Shown: positions 1 to 8,448, counted from the first letter of the stretch. The stretch is 64,000 nucleotides of DNA from Ignavibacteriota bacterium (GCA_003327435.1 QOQV01000009.1:1-64000); one strand, 5' to 3'. Numbers and translations are program-made. The notes: generated by a model not told the origin, from the sequence alone.

Positions 1-2
1 TG

Positions 3-290
3 CGTTGGGAGAGTTTTGAGAAGTGGGCAATAGGTCAACAGTTAGTAGAATCGGCTGATAGCATAGCAGCAACAATTATAGAAGGTTATTATCGCTATAC
101 AGAGGGTGAACAGAGGAAATTCTTCCAATATTCATTATCATCAGCAAAAGAGACGATGCTATGGCTCTGGAGAAGTAAAGAAAGAGGATTAATTAATGAG
201 AAGGAGTATCAAAGAATAAAGAATGAACTTGATCAGTTAATACCGCAAACAATAAAGTTTATAACACAATTACAACAGAAGAAAATTTAA
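3..290 (+). CDS. Four-helix bundle protein (23S rRNA intervening-sequence type), 5' end cut off
   Basis: The reading frame is open from the window edge to TAA at 288-290 (96 codons seen); the start lies outside the window. The product reads WESFEKWTIGQQLVESADSI, then GYYRYTEGEQRKFFQYSLSSA, ending in a lysine-rich helix. This matches the four-helix bundle family originally found inside 23S rRNA intervening sequences and now known as scattered single genes of unknown role. No rRNA is present here. The first 111 bases are repeated almost exactly at 650-760, where the second copy breaks off right after the shared stretch, so this copy appears to be the intact one. Family assignment is by motif; function is unknown. 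Confidence 0.75.
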   Translation, partial: RWESFEKWAIGQQLVESADSIAATIIEGYYRYTEGEQRKFFQYSLSSAKETMLWLWRSKERGLINEKEYQRIKNELDQLIPQTIKFITQLQQKKI

Positions 291-356
291 AAATATCACT
301 AACCACACATCACTGTTTACTAAATCTGTTTGAATTTCCGCCGGAGAAGGGTGGTA

Positions 357-490
357 GTGATGAGTGATAGGGGATGAGTGATTGGTGATGAGTGATAAGT
401 GATAGGTGATAAGGGATAGGTGATAAGTGATAAGAGATAAGTGATAAGAAATAAGTGATAAGGGATGATAGGGGTAAGTAATTAATGATA
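357..490. repeat. Degenerate short tandem repeat, GTGATAA/GTGATRGG units
   Basis: About 130 bases consist almost only of 7-8 base units such as GTGATAA, GTGATAGG, GGGATGA and GAGATAA, all in one orientation. They lie between the two copies of the four-helix-bundle gene. Unit length wobbles, so this looks like a slipped microsatellite rather than a CRISPR array. Stop codons occur in several frames, so it does not code. Confidence 0.8.
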
Positions 491-576
491 GAATGAGAGA
501 TTTAAGTGTTTTATTTTATAATTTTTGTTATTATATTTATTTAAAACTGGGTAAAAAAAGTTTTATATCATCTGGC

Positions 577-765
577 ATGAAAGATTTATCAGATTTTAGA
601 ATATATCGAATTGCGGTAAGGGTAGGAGAAATGGTATGGAGTGAAGTTATGCGTTGGGAGAGTTTTGAGAAGTGGACAATTGGTCAACAGTTAGTAGAAT
701 CGGCTGATAGCATAGCAGCAACAATGATAGAAGGTTATTATCGCTATACAGAGGGTGAACTGTAA
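577..765 (+). pseudogene. Truncated second copy of the four-helix bundle gene
   Basis: From ATG 577 the frame reads MKDLSDFRIYRIAVRVGEMV and continues into the same WESFEK...YYRYTEGE segment as the gene at the window start. It stops at TAA 763-765 immediately after the shared segment, so the last third of the family (the helix beginning QRKFFQYSLSSA) is missing. The frame extends upstream to ATG 493, but that extension is hydrophobic and unlike the family, so 577 is the likelier original start. Positions 650-760 match 1-111 with three differences seen. The likely history is duplication followed by loss of the 3' end. A short product cannot be excluded. Confidence 0.65.
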
Positions 766-844
766 AAAATTTCTAAAAGTGCCACAGTGAAAATGAGATA
801 AGATGGATGAGCATTAAAATATTAGATAATTTATTGAAATATAA

Positions 845-1038
845 ATGGAAAAAAAAGAAAGTCATTCCTAATACCATTACCTGTTATCGCATTATTATCT
901 GCTGTTTTTTGGCAAGTTGCATTCATAATTATATTTATTTTAAGTTTTTTGTTAATTATTTTTATAATTGCATATAGCTTATCTGATAGATTTAAAGAAG
1001 GAATTCATAATATCATACGTAAATACTCACGCGAATAA
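845..1038 (+). pseudogene. Possible small membrane protein gene with a frameshift in a poly-A run
   Basis: ATG 845 begins a frame that stops after 8 codons, but a run of eight A (849-856) follows the start. A one-base change there would join it to a frame open from 838 to TAA 1036-1038. The joined product would begin MEKK, carry two hydrophobic stretches (IPLPVIALLSAVFWQ, then AFIIIFILSFLLIIFIIAY) and end in a basic tail (DRFKEGIHNIIRKYSRE), a normal layout for a small two-pass membrane protein. As read, no ATG, GTG or TTG opens the long frame near its start. It may be a decayed gene or a homopolymer sequencing error. I do not recognise a family. The rest of 766-1060 holds nothing else I can support. 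Confidence 0.3.
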
Positions 1039-1060
1039 CCGGATTCAGTTTTACACTTTG

Positions 1061-1148
1061 CGGAGAGGCAGGGATTCGAACCCTGGATTCGCAGAAAGCG
1101 AATACCGGTTTTCGAGACCGGCTCTTTCAACCACTCAGACACCTCTCC
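1061..1148 (-). tRNA. tRNA-Ser (CGA)
   Basis: Read on the minus strand, the gene starts GGAGAGG and closes with CCTCTCC plus a G discriminator. The anticodon arm is CCGGT-CTCGAAA-ACCGG, giving anticodon CGA. A long variable arm (ATTCGC-tttct-GCGAAT) marks it as class II, as expected for serine. The T-arm loop TTCGAAT is standard. No CCA is encoded. It lies 8 bases downstream of the tRNA-Leu gene on the same strand, so both are probably processed from one transcript. Confidence 0.95.
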
Positions 1149-1156
1149 TTACTTTG

Positions 1157-1240
1157 TGCCGGAGGCGGGATTTGAACCCGCATGCTCTTGCGAGCGCCGC
1201 GCCCTGAACACGGTGTGTCTGCCATTTCCACCACTCCGGC
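1157..1240 (-). tRNA. tRNA-Leu (CAG)
   Basis: On the minus strand the acceptor stem is GCCGGAG / CTCCGGC with A as discriminator. The anticodon arm is CCGTG-TTCAGGG-CGCGG (one T:G pair), giving anticodon CAG. The variable arm GCTC-gcaa-GAGC is long, as in class II leucine tRNAs. The T loop reads TTCAAAT. No CCA is encoded. It is transcribed just before tRNA-Ser(CGA). Confidence 0.95.
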
Positions 1241-1293
1241 TTTATCGAAGTACACAAATTTACAAATTTTCTGGTTCTATTCCAATTTGAATA

Positions 1294-2670
1294 TCATAAA
1301 TTCCTCAATTTTCCCCTCGCAAGAGATGCAAATATCCCGGCTATACAAAGTCCACTAAAAATTATAAAAATTACCTTTAAACTCTTTATAAATTCAGGAA
1401 AAATCTCAACATCGATTTTCGTTCTTCCCATAAATATCGAAAAACATAACATCACTATTCCCAAACTTAACATTTGTCCGCTTAAACGCATCGTTCCTAT
1501 AGTTGCACTGGCTATTCCATAATATTCCCTCGTTACCGAACTCATAACTGCATTAGTATTTGGCGAAGAAAACAATCCAAATCCAATTCCGAGTATTACT
1601 AAGTTAATTATCACATAAAATAATGGAGTATCCAGATTTATAGGGATGAATAACAATAAACCAATAACTGTTATCCCCATTCCTATTGAGGCAATGTATT
1701 TTGGTTCGATGTTGTCAGAAAGTTTTCCGGCAACAGGTGAGATAATTGCCATAAAAACAGGTTGTGCAATTAAGATTGTACCTGCAAATTTAGCATCAAG
1801 TCCTTTTACATATTGAAGGTATAAACTTAACAGGAATGTAACTGCAGATGTTGCACTGTAGTTTACTAATGCTGCAAGATTTGAATAAGCAAAAACTGTA
1901 TTTTTTATAAAAAACTTCAGGTTAATTATTGGTTCGGAATATTTTAATTCCCAAAATACGAAAAGCATAAACAATAAAATGCCAAGAATTAAAATTATAA
2001 CTCCGTAATTTTCAGTTAGATGAGATGCACCGTACATCAAGAAAAGAAATGCAATGCTGAAAATTATGGAACCGATAGAATCGAATTTTTTTCCCCGCGC
2101 TTCAGCCCATTCGCCTTTAAGATGAAATGAAGTCAGGTAAATGAGGAAAATTCCAAGTGCGACTGTGAGGTAAAAGATGCTTCGCCAGCCAATTGTACCT
2201 GTCAGGATTCCGCCTAAGAATGGTCCAAGAGAAAGTCCAAGATACACGGAGGCTACATTTAAACCAAGGGCTTTACCTTTTTGAGAAGGTTCGGTTGCTG
2301 AGATTAAGATGGCTGTGCTTGTTGCGAATATCATTGCACCACCAACTCCCTGAATTGCTCTCAATAAAATTAAAAACAAAGCTGAAGGTGCAAATACAAT
2401 AAGTAGAGAAAAGAGATTGAATATAATCAATCCCATAAGAAAAATTTTCTTCCTGCCATAAATATCTGCCAATCTTCCAAATGGAATCAGAAAAATTGCA
2501 GCAGAGAGTGCGTAAGCTGAAACTACCCAGCTGAGTGTTATTGCGTCGAGGTTAAATTCTTTTGCAAGAGTTGGCAATGCTACATTCATACCAGAAAACA
2601 TAAATGGTGTGGTAAAAGAAGATAAAGTAGCAATAATCAAAGCGGTCTTTGAGTCTGTCAAATTTTTCAT
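1294..2670 (-). CDS. MFS transporter, DHA2 (EmrB/QacA-like) drug-exporter type
   Basis: A 458-residue inner-membrane protein made almost entirely of hydrophobic helices. It carries the MFS loop 2-3 motif (GRLADIYGRKK, about residues 65-75), the following RAIQGVGGAM helix, and the antiporter motif C (GLSLGPFLGGIL, about 149-160). The length and number of hydrophobic stretches suit the 14-helix DHA2 family of proton-driven multidrug exporters. The substrate cannot be told from sequence. No membrane-fusion partner or regulator is adjacent. The gene follows the two tRNAs on the same strand at a distance of about 50 bases and lies downstream of the DUF5916-type gene, also on the same strand. Confidence 0.85.
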   Translation of the reverse strand: MKNLTDSKTALIIATLSSFTTPFMFSGMNVALPTLAKEFNLDAITLSWVVSAYALSAAIFLIPFGRLADIYGRKKIFLMGLIIFNLFSLLIVFAPSALFLILLRAIQGVGGAMIFATSTAILISATEPSQKGKALGLNVASVYLGLSLGPFLGGILTGTIGWRSIFYLTVALGIFLIYLTSFHLKGEWAEARGKKFDSIGSIIFSIAFLFLMYGASHLTENYGVIILILGILLFMLFVFWELKYSEPIINLKFFIKNTVFAYSNLAALVNYSATSAVTFLLSLYLQYVKGLDAKFAGTILIAQPVFMAIISPVAGKLSDNIEPKYIASIGMGITVIGLLLFIPINLDTPLFYVIINLVILGIGFGLFSSPNTNAVMSSVTREYYGIASATIGTMRLSGQMLSLGIVMLCFSIFMGRTKIDVEIFPEFIKSLKVIFIIFSGLCIAGIFASLARGKLRNL

Positions 2671-2724
2671 CTCAGCACAAAATATTGAAAAATTAACTTA
2701 ATCGCAAGGTGAAACAAAAAATAT

Positions 2725-5364
2725 CTACAGATTAAACCAGTATGTTAATTTGAACATAATAGCGTTATCTCCATCTGCTGAGATTAAATCTTTAAAATCT
2801 TTTCTGAAATGAAATACACCTGGATGTGAGTCGTTTGTTTTGTTTTGTGTCCAGACAAGATAAATTGTTGAGCCGGGTAAATATTCCCATCGTAAAACAA
2901 GATTTAGTCGAAGCGATTTAAAGTTGAAATCAGGATTTTCTATTGAGAAGCTTTCTGCTGGTCCACTCCCATCTGGATCAATTATGTATTCATCGTTATT
3001 AGCTTTTATAATAGTTGAGTTTCCTTCACCATAAGTGTTGAAGTCCAGACTTTTTGCATGTGCCAGTTCTTTAATTTTATGATATTTACCTACCGAAATG
3101 AGGGGTTGAAGATACATTTGCAGAGATAATGTTGGAGTAAATGTCCAGTTCAATCTGATATCCGCAGAGACTGTATTTTGTTTAAGTTCACCGAAAATAT
3201 ATCTCTTCCCATAGGTGGATTTTTGTAATGTATCTTCAATTGTCGATACATATTGATATTTATCCAAGTTATAATTGTATTTTGGTTCTAAACTGAGATT
3301 TAAATATGGGAATGGTTTCCATTCAATTTCTGATGCGAATTCAAATTCTTTCCCGCCGAGTTCGTTTGAGCTTGTTTCTGTCGAAAATTCAAAAATTAAA
3401 TTCTTTCGACGATCTGTATCAAACCATAACCTGAAGTTATAAGCTTTTGGTGATAGGATAGCAGGACCGCCTCTTGTACTTTTGGTATCAATTGTTCTCG
3501 GGATGTAGAATAATCTTGAATTAAAACCCCAATAATTGAGAAAAACTAAGTTAATGTTTGCAAAATAAATTTCACTGGTTTTATCACCACCAAAATTATA
3601 GTTGCGTGCGGCGGCAATTAGAAAAGATTTGAATCTGAAAAATTTATCAGGTTCATACCATTTGTATCCAGTTGCGATATGTGCATTATAAACATCTGCA
3701 TTAAATTGAAATCCTAAATCATTGGTTTCGAAAGACGGGCTGATAAATCCGAAAGCGGAGTTAAAAATCCAGTTATTTTTTTCTTTATTTAGAGTAAATC
3801 TCCCTGCTGTACCTACAAGTGATGTGGCAGTGCTATCTATTTTAAGGTGTGATGCGTCTGGTCGCTGAAAATATCTTTGTGGTGCTCTCTGTAATTTTAG
3901 TATTCTTTCTTTGTTTCCACCCACATACGATAAACCAACCCAACCATTAATTACCCATGATTTGTTTTGATCCAGAAAGACCCAGCCATCGCTACCAAAT
4001 GTGTAAGCTCTACGATTTAAAATTTTTGCTAATGTTGTATCCCGGGTATCTCTTTCTACCGAAGTAAGGAGGTATCCGATTCCATATTTTCCTTCATCGA
4101 ACTCGTACTGTGTTCTTCCAATACCGTAAAAAGTTAATGGTTCTACCTGTAATTTATATCTGTTAGTTTCATCCTGAACATCTGCCATTTCTTTTTCAGT
4201 TATGGCTGCAAGTAATCCGATTGATTGATTGTCGTCCAGTTTACCGCTAATTTTACCGGCAGCCAGGATTGTGGTAGCATTGGGTGCGTTGTTGAAATCG
4301 GGTAAGTCGTTTCGGTGTGGTTTGCGACCAATTCTGCGGCTGTAAAAAAATTGAGGATTGGACCAGTTAAAGTTCATATTGTTAGTAACACCTCCAACAC
4401 CGAATCTGAAGATGTTAGAGCCCTCGATAAAGAATGGTCGCTTCTCGCTGTAATATGTTTCGAATTGCGTTAAGTTAACTTCGGCTGGGTCGACTTCAAC
4501 CTGTCCAAAATCTGGATTGATTGTTGCATCGAGTGTAACATTGCTTCCGAGTCCGATTTTCAAATCGGTTCCAAAATTTTTTATAAACTTTTTTCCTGTG
4601 TTGAATGGATCGCCCATAGTGTAGTTTTTTGTAAATTCACCACCTGTGACGATGTACGGTAATATTTCAAATCTGGATGGAGGTTTAATGTTTTTAATGC
4701 CAGCGAGTTCAGCAAAATGTGAAACAAAACCGCTTTCATTTTTTGGAACCATTACGAGATAATCTTCTTCATTGTATCTCCCAATAATTCTCATTGCGTT
4801 AAATCCCCAGATGTAATCGTCTTTCTCTTGAAACCTTAATTGAGAGTAAGGAATTTTAAGTTCAGCGCACCAACCTTTTTCGTCTGTTGTCACTGCTCTA
4901 TCCCATATTCCATCCCAGGAATCATCATCCCAACCATCATTGAAAAAGGTTCCATCCACAATTGAGCCCGCCGGATTTACTCCAAAGAAAAATGCATTTC
5001 TCCTGTCAAAATAGGAATCAATTGCAATCATAAACCAGTCGGATTTCAGGAAAGAATCTCGCCTTCCAAGTTGTTTGATAATCGAGTCGGGTGATGAATC
5101 GTATAACCTTGCGCCTACATATAATGCTTCATCATCGTAACCTATCCAGATTTCAGTTGTATAGGTTGGTGATGCGCCTTCAATTGGATCTCTTTGAGTA
5201 AAATCCTTTATACCTGGTTTAGAATAAATGCTTTCATTTAACCGACCATCGACCTGAATGTTTTCATTTAACCTTGTTGCTAAAATCTTTTTCCCTTTTA
5301 CATCCGAAAAGGAAAAATGAACAATCAGTAGAGTTAAGTGTAATATTATTAAATATTTGTTCAT
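2725..5364 (-). CDS. DUF5916-type outer-membrane protein with N-terminal CBM9-like domain
   Basis: An 879-residue secreted protein with an N-terminal signal peptide (LIILHLTLLIVHFSFS). Residues about 30-225 resemble the carbohydrate-binding family 9-like fold (VDGRLNESIY, then YDDEALYVGARLYDS, FFFGVNPAGSIVDG, and WCAELKIPYSQLRF). The rest resembles the DUF5916 family, including the conserved stretch TLDATINPDFGQVEVDPA and then YYSEKRPFFIEGSNIF, followed by many alternating strands ending in an aromatic residue pattern (LTYWFNL) typical of outer-membrane barrels. The role is unknown; the family is common in Bacteroidota envelopes. It is divergent from the secreted-protein gene at 5473 across about 110 bases. 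Confidence 0.8.
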   Translation of the reverse strand: MNKYLIILHLTLLIVHFSFSDVKGKKILATRLNENIQVDGRLNESIYSKPGIKDFTQRDPIEGASPTYTTEIWIGYDDEALYVGARLYDSSPDSIIKQLGRRDSFLKSDWFMIAIDSYFDRRNAFFFGVNPAGSIVDGTFFNDGWDDDSWDGIWDRAVTTDEKGWCAELKIPYSQLRFQEKDDYIWGFNAMRIIGRYNEEDYLVMVPKNESGFVSHFAELAGIKNIKPPSRFEILPYIVTGGEFTKNYTMGDPFNTGKKFIKNFGTDLKIGLGSNVTLDATINPDFGQVEVDPAEVNLTQFETYYSEKRPFFIEGSNIFRFGVGGVTNNMNFNWSNPQFFYSRRIGRKPHRNDLPDFNNAPNATTILAAGKISGKLDDNQSIGLLAAITEKEMADVQDETNRYKLQVEPLTFYGIGRTQYEFDEGKYGIGYLLTSVERDTRDTTLAKILNRRAYTFGSDGWVFLDQNKSWVINGWVGLSYVGGNKERILKLQRAPQRYFQRPDASHLKIDSTATSLVGTAGRFTLNKEKNNWIFNSAFGFISPSFETNDLGFQFNADVYNAHIATGYKWYEPDKFFRFKSFLIAAARNYNFGGDKTSEIYFANINLVFLNYWGFNSRLFYIPRTIDTKSTRGGPAILSPKAYNFRLWFDTDRRKNLIFEFSTETSSNELGGKEFEFASEIEWKPFPYLNLSLEPKYNYNLDKYQYVSTIEDTLQKSTYGKRYIFGELKQNTVSADIRLNWTFTPTLSLQMYLQPLISVGKYHKIKELAHAKSLDFNTYGEGNSTIIKANNDEYIIDPDGSGPAESFSIENPDFNFKSLRLNLVLRWEYLPGSTIYLVWTQNKTNDSHPGVFHFRKDFKDLISADGDNAIMFKLTYWFNL

Positions 5365-5472
5365 AAAATAGACAGTTTTTGCACAATTACGAATGAGTAT
5401 TTATTAAGTTACAAAAATGGTTTGAATTTATCTAATAATTCTTTAAATTGTGAAAAAAATAAAGGAGAAATT

Positions 5473-6303
5473 ATGAAAAACTTATATGCTGTTTTCTGGT
5501 TGATCCTGTTATTTTCTTTTTCAGTTTTTTCACAGGAAATTTATAAATTGAGTTATAATTTTGAACAGGGAAAAATTTATCGGTATCAGGATGTAATTAA
5601 ATCCAAAACCACGCAGGAAGTAATGGGACAGGAAATCAGAGTTGATACAAAGGCAGAAATGATGCATAAAATAATTGTGGACTCGGTTTTAGAAAATGGT
5701 AATTATCTGATAACAATTTCTTTTGATTCAATCAGAGCACAGATTATTTCAAAACAGATGGATACTGTACTATCGTTGAAGGAAATTCCTGCAAAAAGAA
5801 AGAAAATTGAAGTCGATAAGTTTGGCAATATTGTGAACAAAGAAGGAAGAGATAAAATTGTAATTGGTGGACAACTTGCAGATGAAATTTTACAAAATAA
5901 GATTGAGTTACATATTTTGAGTGATAAGGAACTGAAGATTGGTGATAAATGGGAAACCACAGTGTATGATACAACAGATATAATGGGAACACTTATTGTG
6001 ACTAAAGCCAAGAACAAGTATAAGCTCATAAAGAAAGAAAATAAGTTTGATAAAGATTGTTTAAAGATTGAATACGAAACGGAAGCGGAAAGTGAGGGAA
6101 ACATTAAGATGCAGGGTGAGCAAGTTTATTTTGAAAGCAGTGTGGATGTTGAAGGTATTTTATATTATGATTTGAGTTCAAAGTTGATCATTTATGAGGA
6201 AGCCGATGTAACGGATAACACTTCACTGGCAACATCAGGACCTCGTGCAATGATAATTCCAATTACGCAAAAGTCAAGTTTTACCAGAAAACTGGTTCAA
6301 TAG
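5473..6303 (+). CDS. Secreted protein of unknown function (DUF6263-like?)
   Basis: I place the start at ATG 5473 because it has the Shine-Dalgarno-like AAAGGAG at 5461-5467 and opens directly into a signal peptide (MKNLYAVFWLILLFSFSVFS); the frame extends to ATG 5422 but that adds a non-signal leader. The mature protein of about 255 residues is predicted to be mostly beta, with a pattern of paired amphipathic strands (YKLSYNFEQGKIYRYQDVI, GNYLITISFDSI, KWETTVYDTTDIMGTLIV). The layout recalls DUF6263-type periplasmic proteins, but I cannot confirm this. The DUF418 gene starts 8 bases downstream, so the two are probably cotranscribed. Confidence 0.6.
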   Translation: MKNLYAVFWLILLFSFSVFSQEIYKLSYNFEQGKIYRYQDVIKSKTTQEVMGQEIRVDTKAEMMHKIIVDSVLENGNYLITISFDSIRAQIISKQMDTVLSLKEIPAKRKKIEVDKFGNIVNKEGRDKIVIGGQLADEILQNKIELHILSDKELKIGDKWETTVYDTTDIMGTLIVTKAKNKYKLIKKENKFDKDCLKIEYETEAESEGNIKMQGEQVYFESSVDVEGILYYDLSSKLIIYEEADVTDNTSLATSGPRAMIIPITQKSSFTRKLVQ

Positions 6304-6311
6304 GTGAGAAT

Positions 6312-7532
6312 GTGACCAATTCAAAAACTCTTCAACCAATAAAGCCAGAAGAAAGGATTTTAGTTTTAGATGTACTTCGTGGTTTTGCTTTATTTGGTAT
6401 TTTGCTGGTTAATATGGATTTTTTTGTACATCCTTCTCAAATGATTCTATTCCCATTACCCGAGAGTGTGCTGGGAGTTGATCGAGTAATTGCATGGTTT
6501 ATAAAATTTGCAGGTGAAGGAAAATTTTATACCATCTTTTCAATTTTATTTGCGTACGGATTTACAATCATAATGTCGCGTGCTGAAGAAAGGAACGCAA
6601 AATTTTTATCAATTATTTCAAGAAGATATCTGTTTCTATTCTTATTCGGTTTGTTTCATGCATTTCTAATCTGGGTTGGGGATATCTTGGCATTATATGG
6701 CTTGCTGGGATTTGTTTTAATATTATTCAGGAATGCAAAACCAAAAACAATATTGATCTGGGTTATAATTATTTTAGTGTTGCCGATATTGTTTACACTT
6801 TTAGGAGCGATTGCGATAGAATTGGGTAAATCGATTCCAGAGATACGTCAGGAGATAGAAAAATCTTTTTTAGCTCAGGCAGGATTCTATAAAAAAGACA
6901 TTGATAGAGCGTATTCGGTTTATCCAGTTGGAAGTTTCTGGGAAATTACTCAACAGCGAATTCATGATATGAAGTTTATGGGAGGTTCATTGATCTTTAT
7001 TGGTCCAAATGTGTTCGCAATGTTTTTAATTGGACTTTATCTTGGTAAAAAAAGATTTTTTCATGAATTGGAAAATAATCTGAATGTATTGAAAAAAATC
7101 TTTATTTGGGGTTTAATTATTGGCTTAATCGGGAATTTTGTTTACGCAACATTGATACTGGATTTAGAAAGATTTAAACCAACGATAGAGTTGTTTGTGG
7201 CTTCATTTTTCCAGATGATAGGTGTGCCGGCTTTGAGTTTATTTTATATTTCAGCTATCTGTATGTTAGTAATTAAGAAAATTAATTTTATAAAATACAT
7301 TGCGGCAGCTGGAAGAATGGCGCTGTCGGACTATTTTATGCAATCAATAATTTGTACATTGATTGTGTATGGGTATGGATTGGGAATGTTTAGTAAAATA
7401 AGTAAAACTGAGGGTTTGATTATAACGGTTTTGATTTACCTTGTTCAAATCGTGATTGCTAATGTGTGGTTTAAGAAATTTCAATTTGGACCGCTTGAAT
7501 GGGTATGGAGGAAGTTCACTTATTTGAGGTGA
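6312..7532 (+). CDS. DUF418 (YeiB-like) multi-pass membrane protein
   Basis: A 406-residue inner-membrane protein. The N-terminal signature RILVLDVLRGFALFGILLVN (about residues 15-34) is typical of DUF418/YeiB proteins, which carry an acyltransferase-like helical bundle and a C-terminal DUF418 region. Here the C-terminal part (AAGRMALSDYFMQSIIC, about 330-347, then QFGPLEWVWRKFTY at the end) matches that family well. About ten hydrophobic segments can be read. The start is GTG 6312; the ATG two bases earlier runs straight into TGA, so it cannot be used. The gene follows the secreted-protein gene by 8 bases. Biochemical role unknown. Confidence 0.8.
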   Translation: MTNSKTLQPIKPEERILVLDVLRGFALFGILLVNMDFFVHPSQMILFPLPESVLGVDRVIAWFIKFAGEGKFYTIFSILFAYGFTIIMSRAEERNAKFLSIISRRYLFLFLFGLFHAFLIWVGDILALYGLLGFVLILFRNAKPKTILIWVIIILVLPILFTLLGAIAIELGKSIPEIRQEIEKSFLAQAGFYKKDIDRAYSVYPVGSFWEITQQRIHDMKFMGGSLIFIGPNVFAMFLIGLYLGKKRFFHELENNLNVLKKIFIWGLIIGLIGNFVYATLILDLERFKPTIELFVASFFQMIGVPALSLFYISAICMLVIKKINFIKYIAAAGRMALSDYFMQSIICTLIVYGYGLGMFSKISKTEGLIITVLIYLVQIVIANVWFKKFQFGPLEWVWRKFTYLR

Positions 7533-7839
7533 GGATAAGAATCGTTTTTATTTTTTTGTTGATAATGAATGTTAGTATCTGTTTATTGTGTTTGTTGAGA
7601 ATCTTATGAGCGAAGAATGACATTTTACCCTTGTCTTTCTGAGAGAGTCCGTTAGTAAACGGACGAGCGAAGAATCTGATTGTGAGTAGTCAGATCCTTC
7701 ACTTCGTTCAGGATGACATTAGAGGAGGAGGGGATGACAATGACCGTGTTGTCAGATGTTTCGCTTCGCACAGTGCTTAATGTCAGATGTTTCGCTTCGC
7801 TCAACATGACAGGAAGAATGATTCGCTTCATGTTTTTCT

Positions 7840-7866
7840 CGCAAAGATCGCAAAGAGCGCAAAGGA
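7840..7866. repeat. Three 9-base CGCAAAGNN tandem units
   Basis: CGCAAAGAT, CGCAAAGAG and CGCAAAGGA follow one another inside the larger repeat mosaic, between the first B unit and the second A unit. Such CGCAAAG tracts are a common dispersed repeat type in this group of bacteria. Confidence 0.7.
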
Positions 7867-8186
7867 AATCAACAAATATGTCAGATGCTTCGCTAACGCT
7901 CAGCATGACCTGCCGACTGTCTTTCTGAGTGAGTCCGTCGAATGACGGACGAGCGAAGAATCTGACTGAGTTTAGTCAGATCCTTCACTTCGTTCAGGAT
8001 GACATTTTGCCCTTGTCTTTCTGAGAGAGTCCGTTGGTAAACGGACGAACGAAGAATCTGACTGAGTTTAGTCAGATCCTTCTCCGCCAGAGGCGGATCA
8101 GGATGACAGTTCGGCTTTGTCTTTCTGAGGGAGTCCGTTGGTAAACGGACGAGCGAAGAATTTGACTGAGTTTAGTCAGAGCCTTC

Positions 8187-8239
8187 TCCGCCAAAGGCGG
8201 ACAGGTCCGCTAGAGGCGGACAGGTCCGCCAAAGGCGGA
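8187..8239. repeat. Three tandem TCCGCC-loop-GGCGGA hairpins
   Basis: Within the fourth A unit the palindrome TCCGCC-AAA-GGCGGA occurs three times with a 19-base period (8187-8201, 8206-8220, 8225-8239), separated by CAGG. The middle copy has one G:T pair. The third A unit carries one copy of the same palindrome near 8083-8099, while the other three A units have the sequence CACTTCGTTC there. It looks like a nested or expanded element. Confidence 0.8.
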
Positions 8240-8448
8240 TCAGGATGGCAGTTCGGCTTTGTCTTTCTGAGGGAGTCCGTTGGTAAACGGACGAGCGAAG
8301 AATCTGACTGAGTTTAGTCAGATCCTTCACTTCGTTCAGGATGACATTAGAGGAGGAGGGGATGACAATGACCGTGTTGTCAGATGTTTCGCTTCGCACA
8401 GTGCTTAATGACAGATGTTTCGCTGGCGCTCAACATGACAGGAAAGGA

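Larger units (their letters stand above)
7628..8442. repeat. REP-like palindromic repeat mosaic (five A units, two B units)
   Basis: The gene-free stretch 7533-8666 is dominated by this array. Unit A (about 90 bases: TGTCTTTCTGAG ... GGATGACA) occurs five times, near 7628-7720, 7918-8006, 8012-8108, 8115-8252 and 8257-8347. Each has two hairpins: GTCCGTT-loop-AACGGAC and ATCTGACT-loop-AGTCAGAT. Unit B (AGAGGAGGAGG ... CAACATGACAGGA) follows the first and last A units, at about 7721-7814 and 8348-8441, and the two B copies are nearly identical. A shorter relative of B lies at about 7880-7911. The second A unit has GTCCGTC/GACGGAC, a paired change that keeps the stem. No REP-associated transposase is visible in the window. 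The minus-strand ORFs here are translations of the repeat. Confidence 0.85.

Noticed and set aside
357-490. Possible CRISPR array
   Set aside because: Units are 7-8 bases with no spacers; it is a degenerate microsatellite and no cas gene is near.
968-1207. Plus-strand ORF of 79 codons
   Set aside because: It reads through both tRNA genes on the opposite strand, so it is a shadow of structural RNA.
5703-6104. Antisense ORF of 133 codons under the secreted-protein gene
   Set aside because: The plus-strand frame has a signal peptide, ribosome site and matched spacing to its neighbour; the antisense frame has none.
7652-7906. Minus-strand ORF in the repeat array, containing VILNEVKDL
   Set aside because: It is a translation of the REP-like repeat; the same peptide recurs in the second ORF at 8172-8399. 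Such NEVKDL/SEAKHL peptides are typical false calls over these repeats.
8172-8399. Second minus-strand ORF in the array
   Set aside because: Covers the tandem TCCGCC hairpins and a B unit; same repeat-derived peptide as above.
7628-8442. Possible CRISPR or phage attachment site
   Set aside because: The repeats are about 90 bases, palindromic and contiguous rather than spaced by unique spacers, and no integrase is present.
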